The notes under the pieces: generated by a model
Seen by the model: the letters and a program-made list of their open reading frames with translations, nothing else
Database searches by the model: none
What the model was told of the DNA's origin: nothing
Origin: Paracidovorax wautersii
GTDB lineage: Bacteria > Pseudomonadota > Gammaproteobacteria > Burkholderiales > Burkholderiaceae_C
Length of the DNA: 64,000 nt
Direction of reading: 5' to 3'
Assembly (NCBI RefSeq): GCF_031453675.1
Contig: NZ_JAVIZX010000001.1
Span: 2,192,001-2,256,000, forward strand
Program-made: the position numbers and the translations under genes
In this document: positions 17,786-26,636 of the stretch, piece after piece
Layout: every line of letters begins with the position of its first letter
Numbering within the stretch: the stretch's first letter is position 1

Positions 17786-19147
17786 TTACTGCGCGCTGGC
17801 CTGCTGCACCATCGCCGCGGACGACAGCTGCACGCGCATGTTGCCGGCCAGACGCTGGAAGGCCGGGCGGGCCGCGGAGGACACGGGCTGGGCGGCCTCG
17901 CTCTGCTGGGCGATGGTCATCGGGTCCTGGTGCTGGCCGTTGACGCGGAATTCGAAGTGCAGGTGGGGGCCGGTCGCCCAGCCGGTGGCACCCACGGCGC
18001 CGATCTTCTGGCCCTGCTCGATGAACTGGCCCTTCTTCACGTCGATGCGGCTCAGGTGGGCGTACACGGTGACGTGCTGGTTGCGGTGCTTCACGTAGAT
18101 CACGTTGCCGTAGCCGTTCTGCACACCGGCGAAGTCGACGACACCGTCGCCCACCGTGCGCACCGCCGTGCCCGTGGGCGCTGCGAAGTCGGTGCCCAGG
18201 TGGGCGCGCCACTTCTGCAGGATGGGGTGGAAGCGCATCTTGAAGCCGCTGGAGATGCGCGAGAACTCGACGGGCGAGGTGAGGTAGGCGCGGCGCATGC
18301 TTTCGCCGTCCAGCGTGTAGTAGGCGCCCTTGCTGCCGGGCTCCTGGAACCACACCGCGTCGTGCGTCTTGCCGTTGTTGTGGAACTCGGCGCTCAGCAC
18401 GCGACCGCTGCGCAGCGGCTCGCCGTCGGCCTCCAGCGTCTCGTAGACCACTGAGAAACGGTCGTCCTTGCGCAGGGCGCGGTGGAAGTCGATGTTGCTG
18501 GAGAACACTTCGGCCAGCTGCACGGCCACGGCGTCAGGGATGTTGGAGGCGTCGGTGGCCGCGAACAGCGAGCTCTTGATGATGCCGCCGGCCAGGCGGT
18601 TGCCCACCGTCAGCGGGGCGGTCTCGATGCGCGAGGCGAAGTTGCCGTCGCCCTGGCGCTCGACCACCAGGCGCTTGAAGCTGCCGCTGTCGTCCGGCGC
18701 CCAGCGGGCCGTCAGGCGCAGCAGGCGGTGGTCGTCCGAGGCCTCGGCGGACAGCGAGCGGCCGCCGCGCCCCAGCAGGTTCTGGCGCACCTGGCTGTCG
18801 TTGCGCAGGAAGGCGGAGGCGGCCGGGTCGGCGATGCCCAGGCGCTGCAGGATGCTTTCGGCCGTGTCGCTGCTGCGGGTCTGGTCGGAGCGGTAGAGCG
18901 AGTAGCTCGGGATGTCGACCAGGGAGGTCAGCGGTGTGTCGCTCGCCAGGGACTCCACAGGGTAAGCGACGGTGCTCACCGGCAGGTCGGAAGCATCGGG
19001 TGCGAAGGACGCCACGGCGAAGGCGCCGCCGCCGCCGGTGAGCAGCAGGGTGGCTACGGCGGCGGTGATGCGTTTGGGGTGTTTCTGGACGGTCTGGGAT
19101 AGGCGGTCAATCAGTGCCAGGCAGGCGGTGGTCAAGCCGTTGTTCAA
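17786..19147 (-). CDS. M23-family peptidoglycan DD-metalloendopeptidase
   Basis: About 453 residues. Short cytoplasmic start, one membrane anchor (ITAAVATLLLTGGGGAFAVASF), a periplasmic OapA/LysM-like region, then the LytM/M23 domain in the last 150 residues. The zinc site is visible as HLGTDFAAPTG (HxxxD) and HLHFEF (HxH), with YAHLSRIDVKKGQFIEQGQ between. All ligands are present, so an active endopeptidase of the MepM type is likely rather than an EnvC-like activator. The start is probably TTG at 19147 (MNNGLTTACLALIDRL); no in-frame ATG fits. It faces tyrS across about 195 bp. Confidence 0.88.
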   Translation of the reverse strand: MNNGLTTACLALIDRLSQTVQKHPKRITAAVATLLLTGGGGAFAVASFAPDASDLPVSTVAYPVESLASDTPLTSLVDIPSYSLYRSDQTRSSDTAESILQRLGIADPAASAFLRNDSQVRQNLLGRGGRSLSAEASDDHRLLRLTARWAPDDSGSFKRLVVERQGDGNFASRIETAPLTVGNRLAGGIIKSSLFAATDASNIPDAVAVQLAEVFSSNIDFHRALRKDDRFSVVYETLEADGEPLRSGRVLSAEFHNNGKTHDAVWFQEPGSKGAYYTLDGESMRRAYLTSPVEFSRISSGFKMRFHPILQKWRAHLGTDFAAPTGTAVRTVGDGVVDFAGVQNGYGNVIYVKHRNQHVTVYAHLSRIDVKKGQFIEQGQKIGAVGATGWATGPHLHFEFRVNGQHQDPMTIAQQSEAAQPVSSAARPAFQRLAGNMRVQLSSAAMVQQASAQ

Positions 19148-19342
19148 AGTGTCATACCCCAAGTGTGGGCACCCAGGCCCATTCCACGCAGGAGGCGTGG
19201 GCAGGCGGGGTGCAGGCTGTCGGTGGGCAGCGGTTCGGAGAGTTCCGCGGGGGAGCTCCTTTTGGCAGGTCGCTAAAATCCGCCGCTGCAAGAAGGCCCG
19301 AAGTATAACGACGCGGCCCCGTCCTACATACAAAAAACCCTT

Positions 19343-20575
19343 ATGAATCAATCCACTGTTACAACATTCCCGGTCACCGATGGTGTACGGCAGGCCCTGG
19401 AAGTCACGCTGCGCGGCGTCAACGAACTGCTGCCGCAGGAGGATTGGGTTCAGAAGCTGGCGCGGGCGGAGGCCACCGGTCAGCCGCTGCGCATCAAGCT
19501 GGGGCTGGACCCGACGGCGCCGGACATCCACCTGGGCCACACGGTGGTGCTCAACAAGATGCGCCAGCTCCAGAACCTGGGCCACCAGGTGATCTTTCTG
19601 ATCGGCGACTTCACCACGCTGATCGGCGACCCTTCCGGCCGCAACTCCACCCGCCCGCCGCTCACGGCCGAGCAGATCAAGCTGAACGCCGAAACTTACT
19701 ACCAGCAGGCCGCCAAGGTGCTGGACCCGAGCAAGACCGAGGTGCGCTACAACAGCGAATGGCTGGACGCCCTGGGCGCGCGCGGCATGATCACGCTGTC
19801 GGCCAAGTACACGGTGGCGCGCATGATGGAGCGCAACGATTTCCACCAGCGCTTCACCGACGGCAGTTCCATCAGCCTGCACGAGTTTTTGTACCCGCTG
19901 CTGCAGGGCTACGACTCCGTGGCCTTGAAGAGCGACCTGGAACTGGGCGGCACGGATCAGAAGTTCAACCTGCTGATGGGGCGCCACCTCCAGCAGGAGT
20001 ATGGCCAGGAGCCGCAGTGTGTACTCACCATGCCGCTGCTGGTGGGGCTGGACGGCGTGGACAAGATGTCCAAGTCCAAGAACAACTACATCGGCATCAC
20101 GGAGGACGCCAACAGCATGTTCGCCAAGGTGCTGTCCATCAGCGACACGCTGATGTGGGACTGGTACACGCTGCTGTCGTTCAAGAGCCTGGCCGAGATC
20201 GCCGCGCTGAAGGCCGAGATCGAAGGCGGGCGCAACCCCAAGGACGCCAAGGTGGCGCTGGCCAAGGAAATCACCGCGCGCTTCCACAGTGCCGCCGCGG
20301 CCGATGCGGCCGAGCAGGATTTCATCAACCGCAGCAAGGGCGGTGTGCCGGACGAGATCCCCGAGGTGCAGCTCTCCGGCGCGCCGCTGGGCATCGGCGC
20401 GCTGCTCAAGCAGGCCAACCTGGCACCTTCGACCAGCGAGGCCAACCGCCTGATCGACGGCGGCGGCGTGCGGGTGGATGGCGTCGTGGTCAGCGACAAG
20501 GGGCTGAAGCTGGACGCTGGCACCTACGTGCTGCAGGTGGGCAAGCGCAAGTTCGCCCGCGTGGCGCTGGGCTGA
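19343..20575 (+). CDS. tyrS: Tyrosyl-tRNA synthetase
   Basis: Class I synthetase that charges tRNA-Tyr. The 410-residue length and the signatures HLGH (63-66) and KMSKS (241-245) place it in the TyrRS group common in proteobacteria (TyrZ-like). A C-terminal S4 domain is visible as [19 protein letters not shown]. The start at 19343 comes just after an AT-rich leader (CATACAAAAAACCCTT). Its divergent partner is the M23 peptidase. Confidence 0.97.
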   Translation: MNQSTVTTFPVTDGVRQALEVTLRGVNELLPQEDWVQKLARAEATGQPLRIKLGLDPTAPDIHLGHTVVLNKMRQLQNLGHQVIFLIGDFTTLIGDPSGRNSTRPPLTAEQIKLNAETYYQQAAKVLDPSKTEVRYNSEWLDALGARGMITLSAKYTVARMMERNDFHQRFTDGSSISLHEFLYPLLQGYDSVALKSDLELGGTDQKFNLLMGRHLQQEYGQEPQCVLTMPLLVGLDGVDKMSKSKNNYIGITEDANSMFAKVLSISDTLMWDWYTLLSFKSLAEIAALKAEIEGGRNPKDAKVALAKEITARFHSAAAADAAEQDFINRSKGGVPDEIPEVQLSGAPLGIGALLKQANLAPSTSEANRLIDGGGVRVDGVVVSDKGLKLDAGTYVLQVGKRKFARVALG

Positions 20576-20636
20576 ACGCAGAACGCCGGCGCGGCGGCCG
20601 GGGCCGCTACCACCGCGTGCGAATGGGTAGGCGGGG

Positions 20637-20697
20637 TTTCAAGCCATTTTGGCCTGTAGCGCCCGTACCTATTGCGCGGGCAGCTCTGTTTTTGATA
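20637..20697. repeat. Comamonadaceae palindromic repeat (copy C)
   Basis: GTTTCAAGCCATTTTGGCCT, GTAGCGCCCGTAC and GCGGGCAGCTCTG followed by TTTTTGATAG: one of the well-known forms of this repeat family. Located between the 3' ends of the convergent tyrS and the LysR gene. Confidence 0.65.
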
Positions 20698-20727
20698 GTG
20701 CGTCGCCAGGCTCCGGGCCGGGGGCGC

Positions 20728-21729
20728 TCAGTCCAGGTTGTCGTTCAGGTCCGGGTCGGGCAGGTCGCCGATGGCCTGGCGCGTGGACTGCGCCTGCAGC
20801 AGCAGCCACGCGCAGAAGGCCTTGATCTCCGGCCGCTGCGCGCTGCGCGGCCCCACCAGCAGCCAGTAGGCCAGCGGCGAGTCGAGCCGGTGGCGGGGCA
20901 GCACCTCCACCAGGTCGCCCGAGGCCAGGCTCTCGGCCACCAGGGGCATGCGGGCCAGCGCCAAGCCCTGTCCGGCCAGCGCCGCCTGCACGATCTGCTG
21001 CGCGTAGCTGAAGTACAGCCAGCGCTTGGGCTGCAGCTTGGGCTGGCCGTTCAGGTCGAACCAGCGCCGCCAGGTGAGCCATTCCAGGTGCTGCGCGCGG
21101 TGCGCATCGCCGGCCTCGATGATGGTGAACTGCGCGACATCCGCGGGCGTGCGGATCGGGGGCGCGCTTTTCAGCAGCCACGGGCTGGCCACCACCGCCA
21201 GCTGCTCGCCGAACAGCCGCTGCGCCCCGTGCGCGACCGAGCCCGGCATGGCGTAGCGCAGCGCCAGGTCCACATCGGACGTTTCCAGGTCCACGTTGTT
21301 GTCGCTGGCATCGATGCGGATGTCGATGTCGGGGTTGTCGCGCTGGAACTCTTCCATGCGCGGAATCAGCCACATCGAGGCGAAGCTGGCCCAGGTGGTG
21401 ATGCCCACGCTCTTGCGCCCCGCCGTCTGGCGCACCAGGCGCACGGCCGCGTCGATGCGCTCCAGTGCCGGCCCCACGGCGCGCTGCAGCTGGGCGCCCG
21501 CACCGGTCAGCTCCACGGCGCGGGTATGGCGCAGAAAGAGGGGCACGCCCACCTCGTCCTCCAGCGCCTGGATCTGCCGGCTCACGGCGGACTGGGTCAG
21601 CGACAGCTCTTCCGCCGCGGCGCGGAAGTTCAGATGCCGCGCCACTGCGAGGAAGGCGCGCCAGTGGCCTGTGGCCACGGGCCGGGTGCGCAGGTGGGCG
21701 ATGGTGGGGGAGGCGCTGGACAGGCTCAT
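20728..21729 (-). CDS. LysR-family transcriptional regulator, GcvA-like
   Basis: 333 residues. The N-terminal winged helix is visible in FLAVARHLNFRAAAEELSLTQSAVSRQIQALEDEVG (shown in part by LTQSAVSRQI) and the substrate-binding domain follows from about residue 105. SDVDLALRYAMPG is typical of the GcvA subgroup. The start at 21729 follows the family length. It faces two DUF2917 genes across 124 bp holding a perfect LysR-type palindrome (21758-21783), so it probably controls them and itself. The ligand is unknown. Confidence 0.88.
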   Translation of the reverse strand: MSLSSASPTIAHLRTRPVATGHWRAFLAVARHLNFRAAAEELSLTQSAVSRQIQALEDEVGVPLFLRHTRAVELTGAGAQLQRAVGPALERIDAAVRLVRQTAGRKSVGITTWASFASMWLIPRMEEFQRDNPDIDIRIDASDNNVDLETSDVDLALRYAMPGSVAHGAQRLFGEQLAVVASPWLLKSAPPIRTPADVAQFTIIEAGDAHRAQHLEWLTWRRWFDLNGQPKLQPKRWLYFSYAQQIVQAALAGQGLALARMPLVAESLASGDLVEVLPRHRLDSPLAYWLLVGPRSAQRPEIKAFCAWLLLQAQSTRQAIGDLPDPDLNDNLD

Positions 21730-21757
21730 GGCGGACCGCTGATTGATGCCGGGGGTG

Positions 21758-21783
21758 AATGAATATCGTACTGCGAATTCATT
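21758..21783. promoter_or_regulatory. LysR-type operator between the lysR and DUF2917 genes
   Basis: AATGAAT (21758-21764), 12 bases, ATTCATT (21777-21783): a perfect seven-base inverted repeat of the T-N11-A class. The segment TTCATTGGACGC that starts in its right arm recurs before the second DUF2917 gene at about 22440. Confidence 0.6.
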
Positions 21784-21853
21784 GGACGCAGGAAGGGGTG
21801 GGGCGGGATTATCGAGGCCGTTCAATACCTTCCCAGGGTTTCGGGAGCCCGCC

Positions 21854-22390
21854 ATGTCTACAGCCACTCGCCTTGAATCGCAACAATCGCCCGGTGCCGC
21901 CCGGCGCGCGGATGCTCCCTGCGGCAGCTGGTCGCTGGGTGATCGCCAGGCCCTGTCGCTGCAACCGCGGGTGCGCAGCGTGTTGCGGGTGCAGGCCGGC
22001 GGCTTGTGGGTCACCGTCACGCCGCGGGGCGGGCAGGGCGCCCGTGCGGTGGGTGCGCGGTGGGCTGCCGACGCGTTCCTGCAGCCAGGCGACGCGCTGG
22101 TCGTGGACGCCGGCGAGCGCGCGGTGTTCGAGCCCTGGCCCGCCGGTGGCGCGGCCTTCGCCTGGGAGCCGCTGTCCTGTGCGGCCCCGGCGGCCGTGTC
22201 CGTGCGGGAGGCTTGGCGCACGCTGGTCGCTCCGCCCTGGGCCGAGCTCGCGGGCCGCACGCGGTCGGCGTTCGGCCATGCGGGTGCCGCCGGTCTCGCC
22301 CTGGGCCGGCTGGCGCTGGGACTGTGGCGCTTTGCCGGCGCGCGGCGCCGGGGCCGCATCGCGCCGCCGCCCTGCGGCGCCGCGCATTGA
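21854..22390 (+). CDS. DUF2917 protein (first of a tandem pair)
   Basis: 178 residues with one DUF2917 domain (about 20-110): WSLGDRQALSLQPRVRSVLRV, GGLWVTVTPRGG and DAFLQPGDALVVDAGERAVFEPW. The fold is probably cupin-like; function is unknown. An Ala/Arg-rich C-terminal extension follows that the second copy lacks. No signal peptide or membrane helix. In many Comamonadaceae DUF2917 genes sit beside a GcvA-like LysR regulator, as here. Confidence 0.75.
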   Translation: MSTATRLESQQSPGAARRADAPCGSWSLGDRQALSLQPRVRSVLRVQAGGLWVTVTPRGGQGARAVGARWAADAFLQPGDALVVDAGERAVFEPWPAGGAAFAWEPLSCAAPAAVSVREAWRTLVAPPWAELAGRTRSAFGHAGAAGLALGRLALGLWRFAGARRRGRIAPPPCGAAH

Positions 22391-22417
22391 CGGGTGGGCC
22401 GCGATTGATGCGCTTCT

Positions 22418-22451
22418 TGAATCGATCCGCAGGGCCGTTTTCATTGGACGC
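22418..22451. promoter_or_regulatory. Second copy of the LysR-site motif before DUF2917 gene 2
   Basis: TTGAATCGATCC (from 22417) followed by TTTTCATTGGACGC repeats the layout of the first operator, but with a degenerate left arm and longer spacing. The shared TTCATTGGACGC string upstream of both DUF2917 genes suggests common control. Confidence 0.4.
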
Positions 22452-22507
22452 TCTGCCCCCGCCGACGCACCATCGGGCTGCCCGTTGGGGCCTATCTGGA
22501 GAATGAC

Positions 22508-22882
22508 ATGACCACCTCGAATGTTCTGACTGTGCAACCCGGCCGTGCGGCGGCCCAGGACATCGCCGTGCTGGTGCCGGGCTCGGCGCAGAGCCTGCGC
22601 CCCCGCGTGCCGATGTCGCTGCGCGTGATGAGCGGCCGCGCGTGGATCACCCTGGACGACGGCCCGAACGGTGCGCGCGACCAGGCCGCAGGCGACCTCT
22701 TCCTGCATGCCGGGCAGATGCTCTGGGTGGCGCCCGGGCAGCATGCCGTGGTGGAGCCGCTCGGCTCCGAAGTGCTGCAATTCCGCTGGCGTGCCGCCAG
22801 CGCCGTGGCCCGCGAGGGAGGCCGCGCATCCGACCAGCCCTGGCAGGTCCAGTCGGCCGAAGGCGATGCCTGCCGGGCTTGA
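22508..22882 (+). CDS. DUF2917 protein (second of a tandem pair)
   Basis: 124 residues, almost all DUF2917: VPMSLRVMSGRAWITLDDGPNGARD is the core (given in part by SGRAWITLDDG), then AAGDLFLHAGQMLWVAPGQ, HAVVEPLG and VLQFRW. It is a shorter paralogue of the gene before it. The start follows a CTGGAGAATGAC ribosome binding site. A terminator lies just after the stop. Function unknown. Confidence 0.75.
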   Translation: MTTSNVLTVQPGRAAAQDIAVLVPGSAQSLRPRVPMSLRVMSGRAWITLDDGPNGARDQAAGDLFLHAGQMLWVAPGQHAVVEPLGSEVLQFRWRAASAVAREGGRASDQPWQVQSAEGDACRA

Positions 22883-22909
22883 GCTGCCAGCCGCCCTGGC
22901 ACAGGCAAG

Positions 22910-22946
22910 AAGCCGCCGCGCCCCGCCGGGTGCCGCGGCTTTTTTG
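22910..22946. terminator. Terminator between DUF2917 gene 2 and the BLUF gene
   Basis: AAGCCGC and GCGGCTT form a stem around a GC-rich loop, followed by a run of T residues (about 22940-22946). The two flanking genes are convergent, so it may serve both. Confidence 0.6.
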
Positions 22947-22957
22947 GGCCAGTGCCG

Positions 22958-23353
22958 CTAGCGCGGCTCCAGCGGCAGGGCCAGGAAGGCCTGCAAAGCG
23001 GTACGGCCGCGCAGGGTCTCCAGATGGTCCAGGGCCGTGCCTTCGTCCAAGGTGCAGAAGCCGAGGCTGAACTGCTGGAAGCGGCGCTGCGCCAGCGGGG
23101 CGTCGTGCAGCACCTCGACGTAGATGTGGCGCGGGTCCTCGCGGATGTGCTGCATCAGCGTGCGCACGGCGGCCTCGGGTCCCTCCAGCTGCTGGCAGAA
23201 ACGGGCGCCGTCGAACACCAGCAGGCCGGTGATGCCGCGCTCGCGGTTGTGGATGCGGGCGCGGGCAGCGATGGCGTGGACGACGGTCAGGGGTTGGTCA
23301 ACGGAGAGCGTGCTGACGTACAGCACTTCGTACAGGGGGAGGGAAACGGACAT
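22958..23353 (-). CDS. BLUF-domain blue-light sensor (single domain)
   Basis: 131 residues consisting of a BLUF domain and little else. BLUF proteins bind FAD and sense blue light. The key residues align with AppA: Tyr12 in VLYVS, Asn36 in RIHNRERGITG and Gln54 in FCQQLEG. DPRHIYVEVLHDAPLAQRRF is the typical domain end. No output domain, so it must act by protein contact. Divergent from a Crp/Fnr-type regulator across only 78 bp; a shared promoter region suggests linked control. Confidence 0.88.
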   Translation of the reverse strand: MSVSLPLYEVLYVSTLSVDQPLTVVHAIAARARIHNRERGITGLLVFDGARFCQQLEGPEAAVRTLMQHIREDPRHIYVEVLHDAPLAQRRFQQFSLGFCTLDEGTALDHLETLRGRTALQAFLALPLEPR

Positions 23354-23383
23354 GGGCGGCACATGGTGGGCACGCGACCTTCT

Positions 23384-23397
23384 TTGCACAATGTAAA
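23384..23397. promoter_or_regulatory. Possible Crp/Fnr-type operator between BLUF and regulator genes
   Basis: TTGCA-CAA-TGTAA reads as an inverted repeat of the form TTRCA-N3-TGYAA, shorter than the usual FNR or CRP site. On the minus strand a TACATT stretch here could act as -10 of the BLUF gene; on the plus strand TAGAAT at 23417-23422 lies only ten bases before the regulator ATG. Confidence 0.3.
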
Positions 23398-23431
23398 AAG
23401 ACATAGCCGGCGCGCCTAGAATCCGCCTCCT

Positions 23432-24199
23432 ATGAACGCCCCCGCGACCCCCGCCGCCTCGCCCGTCTGCCCCCGCCAGTGCGAGGCCTGCGGCCTGCGC
23501 CGCACCTCTGCGTTCACCAAGGTGGGGGCGGAGGAGCTCGCCTTCATCGACGGCCTGCGCAGCGGCACGCACTCGGTTCCGGCGGGCGGCACGCTGATTG
23601 CAGAGCACCGCCCCAACGGCAAGCTCTACACGCTGTATGCCGGCTGGGCGTTCCGCTACAAGACGCTGTCCGACGGGCGGCGCCAGATCCTCAACTTCCT
23701 GCTGCCGGGCGATCTGATCGGCCTGCAGCAGGAGTTCGGCGACACGGCCATGCACGGGGTGGATGCGCTGACCGACTGCAACTTCTGCGTCTTTCCGGCC
23801 GATGGGCTGTGGACGCTGTTCCACGCGCGTCCGCGCCTGGGCTATGACGTGACTTGGCTGGCCGCACGCGAGGAGGGCATGGTGGACGACAACCTGCTCA
23901 CCACCGGCCGGCGCAACGCGACCGAGCGCGTCGCCATGCTGCTGATGCACCTGCACCGCCGACTGGCCCGCCTGGGCCTGACGGAGCCGGATGGCTCGGT
24001 GCTGTTTCCCATCAACCAGCAGCACATCGCCGATGCGCTGGGCCTGTCGCTGGTGCACACCAACAAGACCATGCGGCGCCTGCTGCAGCTGGGCCTGCAC
24101 GAGATCTCGGGCGGGCGGCTGAAGATCCTGAACCCGCGGGCGCTGGGCCGCATCGCCGAGTACTACGAGACGCTGCCGCGGCCCGTGCCGCTGCTGTAG
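23432..24199 (+). CDS. Crp/Fnr-family regulator with N-terminal cysteine cluster
   Basis: 255 residues: a cyclic-nucleotide-binding-like sensor domain (about 30-150), then a Crp-type helix-turn-helix near 200-230 (QQHIADALGLSLVHTNKTMRR). C13, C17 and C20 in SPVCPRQCEACGLR, plus C116 and C119 in DCNFC, recall the [4Fe-4S] ligands of FNR, though the spacing differs; oxygen or NO sensing is therefore an inference. The recognition-helix text differs from E. coli FNR (no ExxSR). Divergent from the BLUF gene; glmU follows 104 bp downstream on the same strand. Confidence 0.87.
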   Translation: MNAPATPAASPVCPRQCEACGLRRTSAFTKVGAEELAFIDGLRSGTHSVPAGGTLIAEHRPNGKLYTLYAGWAFRYKTLSDGRRQILNFLLPGDLIGLQQEFGDTAMHGVDALTDCNFCVFPADGLWTLFHARPRLGYDVTWLAAREEGMVDDNLLTTGRRNATERVAMLLMHLHRRLARLGLTEPDGSVLFPINQQHIADALGLSLVHTNKTMRRLLQLGLHEISGGRLKILNPRALGRIAEYYETLPRPVPLL

Positions 24200-24303
24200 C
24201 CGCCGCGGGCGGGATGGATGGGGGCGCGGACGCGCCCGATAATCGGCGGCATGCGGGCGGATCGCAGGGCCCGCGCTACCAGAACCGAAGAGCACCGATA
24301 CCT

Positions 24304-25737
24304 ATGACAGCAGCACTGGACATCATCATCATGGCCGCGGGCAAGGGCACGCGCATGAAAAGCCGCACCCCCAAGGTCTTGCAGCGCCTGGCCGGCCGGC
24401 CGCTGCTGCACCATGTGATCGACCAGGCGGCCCACCTGAAGGCGCGCAACGTGGTCGTCATCACCGGCCATGGCGCTATGGAAGTGGAAGCGGCTACCGC
24501 AGGCAGGACAAGCGCTGCGGGCGGATTCGACCTGAACTTCGTGCGGCAGGAGCCGCAGCTGGGCACCGGCCACGCCGTGCAGCAGGCCGTGCCCGCGCTG
24601 GCCGGCGACGGCACGGTGGTGGTGCTGTCGGGCGACGTGCCGCTGACCCAGGCGGCCACGCTGGCCGCGCTGGTCCAGGCTTCCGAAGGCGGGCGCCTGG
24701 CGCTGCTGACCGTCACGCTGCCCGACCCCACAGGCTACGGCCGCATCGTGCGCGATGGGTCCGGCGCGGTGCAAGGCATCGTCGAGCACAAGGACGCCAG
24801 CGAGGCACAGCGCGCCATCACCGAGATCTACAGCGGCATCATGGCCGTGCCCGCGGGCCTGCTGGCCGGCTGGCTGGCGCGGCTGACCAACGACAACGCC
24901 CAGGGCGAGTACTACCTGACCGACATCGTCGCCATGGCCGTGCAGGATGCCGTGCCCGTGGTGGCGCACCGCATCACCGATGCGCTGCAGGTGGCCGGCG
25001 TGAACAGCCCGCTGCAGCTGGCCGAGCTGGAGCGGGCGCACCAGCTGCGCCAGGCGCGCGCGCTGATGGAGCAGGGCGTGCGTCTGGCCGACCCGGCGCG
25101 CTTCGACGTGCGGGACGATGCGCGCACCGGCGTGCGCGGCGAGGTCGTCTGTGGGCAGGACGTGGAGATCGATGTGAACTGCGTGTTCACCGGCCGCGTG
25201 GCGCTGGGCGAGGGCGTGCAGATCGGTGCGCATTGCTGCATCGCCAATGCCACCATCGCGGCCGGCGCGGTGATCCACCCGTACACCCACATCGACGGCG
25301 AGAAGGCCGGCGTGCAGGTGGGCGAGGGCGCGCTGATCGGCCCGTTCGCGCGGCTGCGCCCCGGTGCCCAGCTGGGCCGCGAGGTGCACATCGGCAACTT
25401 CGTCGAGGTGAAGAACTCCACGCTGGCCGACGGCGCCAAGGCCAACCACTTGGCCTACCTGGGCGACGCCACCGTGGGCGAGCGCGTCAACTATGGCGCC
25501 GGCAGCATCACCGCCAACTACGACGGCGCCAACAAGCACCGCACGGTGATCGAGGCGGACGTGCACATCGGCAGCAACTGCGTGCTGGTGGCGCCCGTCA
25601 CCATCGGCGCGGGCGGCACGGTGGGCGGCGGCTCCACCATCACCAAGAACACGCCCGCGGGCGCCTTGAGCGTGGCGCGCGGCAAGCAGATCACCAAAGA
25701 GGACTGGCAGCGACCGGCCAAGCTGCCGAAGGCATGA
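24304..25737 (+). CDS. glmU: Bifunctional GlcN-1-P acetyltransferase / UDP-GlcNAc pyrophosphorylase
   Basis: Makes UDP-GlcNAc for peptidoglycan and LPS. 477 residues. The uridylyltransferase domain starts DIIIMAAGKGTRMKS (nucleotide loop); QLGTGHAV and SGDVPLTQ follow. The left-handed beta-helix acetyltransferase half shows hexapeptide repeats and RLRPGAQLGREVHIGNFVEVK, NYGAGSITANYDG and NKHRTVIEADVHIGSN. An extra ten or so residues (TAGRTSAAGG) near 70 are not usual. The stop overlaps the next gene's ATG (ATGA), coupling it to a histidine kinase. glmS lies 1.6 kb away. Confidence 0.97.
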   Translation: MTAALDIIIMAAGKGTRMKSRTPKVLQRLAGRPLLHHVIDQAAHLKARNVVVITGHGAMEVEAATAGRTSAAGGFDLNFVRQEPQLGTGHAVQQAVPALAGDGTVVVLSGDVPLTQAATLAALVQASEGGRLALLTVTLPDPTGYGRIVRDGSGAVQGIVEHKDASEAQRAITEIYSGIMAVPAGLLAGWLARLTNDNAQGEYYLTDIVAMAVQDAVPVVAHRITDALQVAGVNSPLQLAELERAHQLRQARALMEQGVRLADPARFDVRDDARTGVRGEVVCGQDVEIDVNCVFTGRVALGEGVQIGAHCCIANATIAAGAVIHPYTHIDGEKAGVQVGEGALIGPFARLRPGAQLGREVHIGNFVEVKNSTLADGAKANHLAYLGDATVGERVNYGAGSITANYDGANKHRTVIEADVHIGSNCVLVAPVTIGAGGTVGGGSTITKNTPAGALSVARGKQITKEDWQRPAKLPKA

Positions 25738-26591
25738 CACACGAGACGCGCGCGGATTCTGGGTGCCCCGAGCCGGGGTCCACCCGGTACGCATCGCTCG
25801 ATGCCCCGGCTTTGCGCGCGCTGCTGGCCGAGCGCGACCGGGCGCTGGCCGATCTGTCCGCCGCGCAGGAGGAGTTCCTGCGCGCCGTCTCCCACGACCT
25901 GCGGGCGCCGCTGCGCCACATCACCTCGTACAGCCCGCTGGTGCGCGAACTGGTCGAGGACGGCGCCCAGGGCCAGGGCCTGCCCGCCGAAGCGCGTGCG
26001 GAAGCCGTCCACTTCCTGGACACCATCGACCACGCCGCACGCCGCATGGGGCAGATGCTCGACGGCCTGCTCGGCCTTTCGCGCGTGGGCCGGGCGGCGC
26101 TGCAGCCGCAGGCGGTGGATCTGGCGCGCCTGGTGCAGGATGCGCAGTCGCAGCTGGCGCCGCAGGCGGCAGGCCGGCCGGTCGAGTGGGTGGTCGACAC
26201 GCAAGGTCTGGCCCTGCACGCCGACCCGGTGCTGCTGCGCCAGCTGCTGGGGGAGCTGCTGGGCAATGCGCTCAAGTTCACCGCCCGGCCCCGGGCCGTG
26301 GATGGGCCGGCGCACATCACCGTCACGGCCCGCAGGGGGCAGGACGGGTGGGTCGACTGGCAGGTGCGGGACAACGGCGCGGGCTTCGATCCGGCCCGCG
26401 CGGGGGCGTTGTTCGGCGTCTTTCAGCGCCTGCACCGCGAGAGCGAATTCGACGGCGTGGGCGCCGGGCTGGCCACGGCCCGCGCCATCGCCCTGCGGCA
26501 CGGAGCGTCCATCGCCATCAGCGCGGCGCCGGGGGCGGGGTGCACCGTCAGCCTGCGGTGGCCGCAACCCGGGGCCGACCGGGCCGGCTGA
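25734..26591 (+). CDS. Soluble histidine kinase coupled to glmU
   Basis: 285 residues without membrane segments. A short N-terminal coil (ALLAERDRALADLSAAQEEF) leads to the HisKA domain with His54 in VSHDLRAPLRH. The ATPase domain shows LLGELLGNALKF (N box), VRDNGAGFDPARAG (G1) and GVGAGLATARAIALRHG (G2). It looks like the C-terminal kinase core of phytochrome-type kinases (RHITSYSPLVREL) without any sensor. No response regulator is adjacent. It starts inside the glmU stop codon, so it is made together with GlmU. Partner and signal are unknown. Confidence 0.85.
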   Translation: MTHETRADSGCPEPGSTRYASLDAPALRALLAERDRALADLSAAQEEFLRAVSHDLRAPLRHITSYSPLVRELVEDGAQGQGLPAEARAEAVHFLDTIDHAARRMGQMLDGLLGLSRVGRAALQPQAVDLARLVQDAQSQLAPQAAGRPVEWVVDTQGLALHADPVLLRQLLGELLGNALKFTARPRAVDGPAHITVTARRGQDGWVDWQVRDNGAGFDPARAGALFGVFQRLHRESEFDGVGAGLATARAIALRHGASIAISAAPGAGCTVSLRWPQPGADRAG

Positions 26592-26636
26592 GCCCGCCGG
26601 GTGCAGGGAGCGCTGCCGCGGGAGCGCCAATGGCTT

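Noticed and set aside
25233-25733. N-terminal extension of the glmU-coupled kinase into glmU
   Set aside because: That part is an out-of-frame shadow of the GlmU beta-helix region; the ATG at 25734 gives the natural coupled start.
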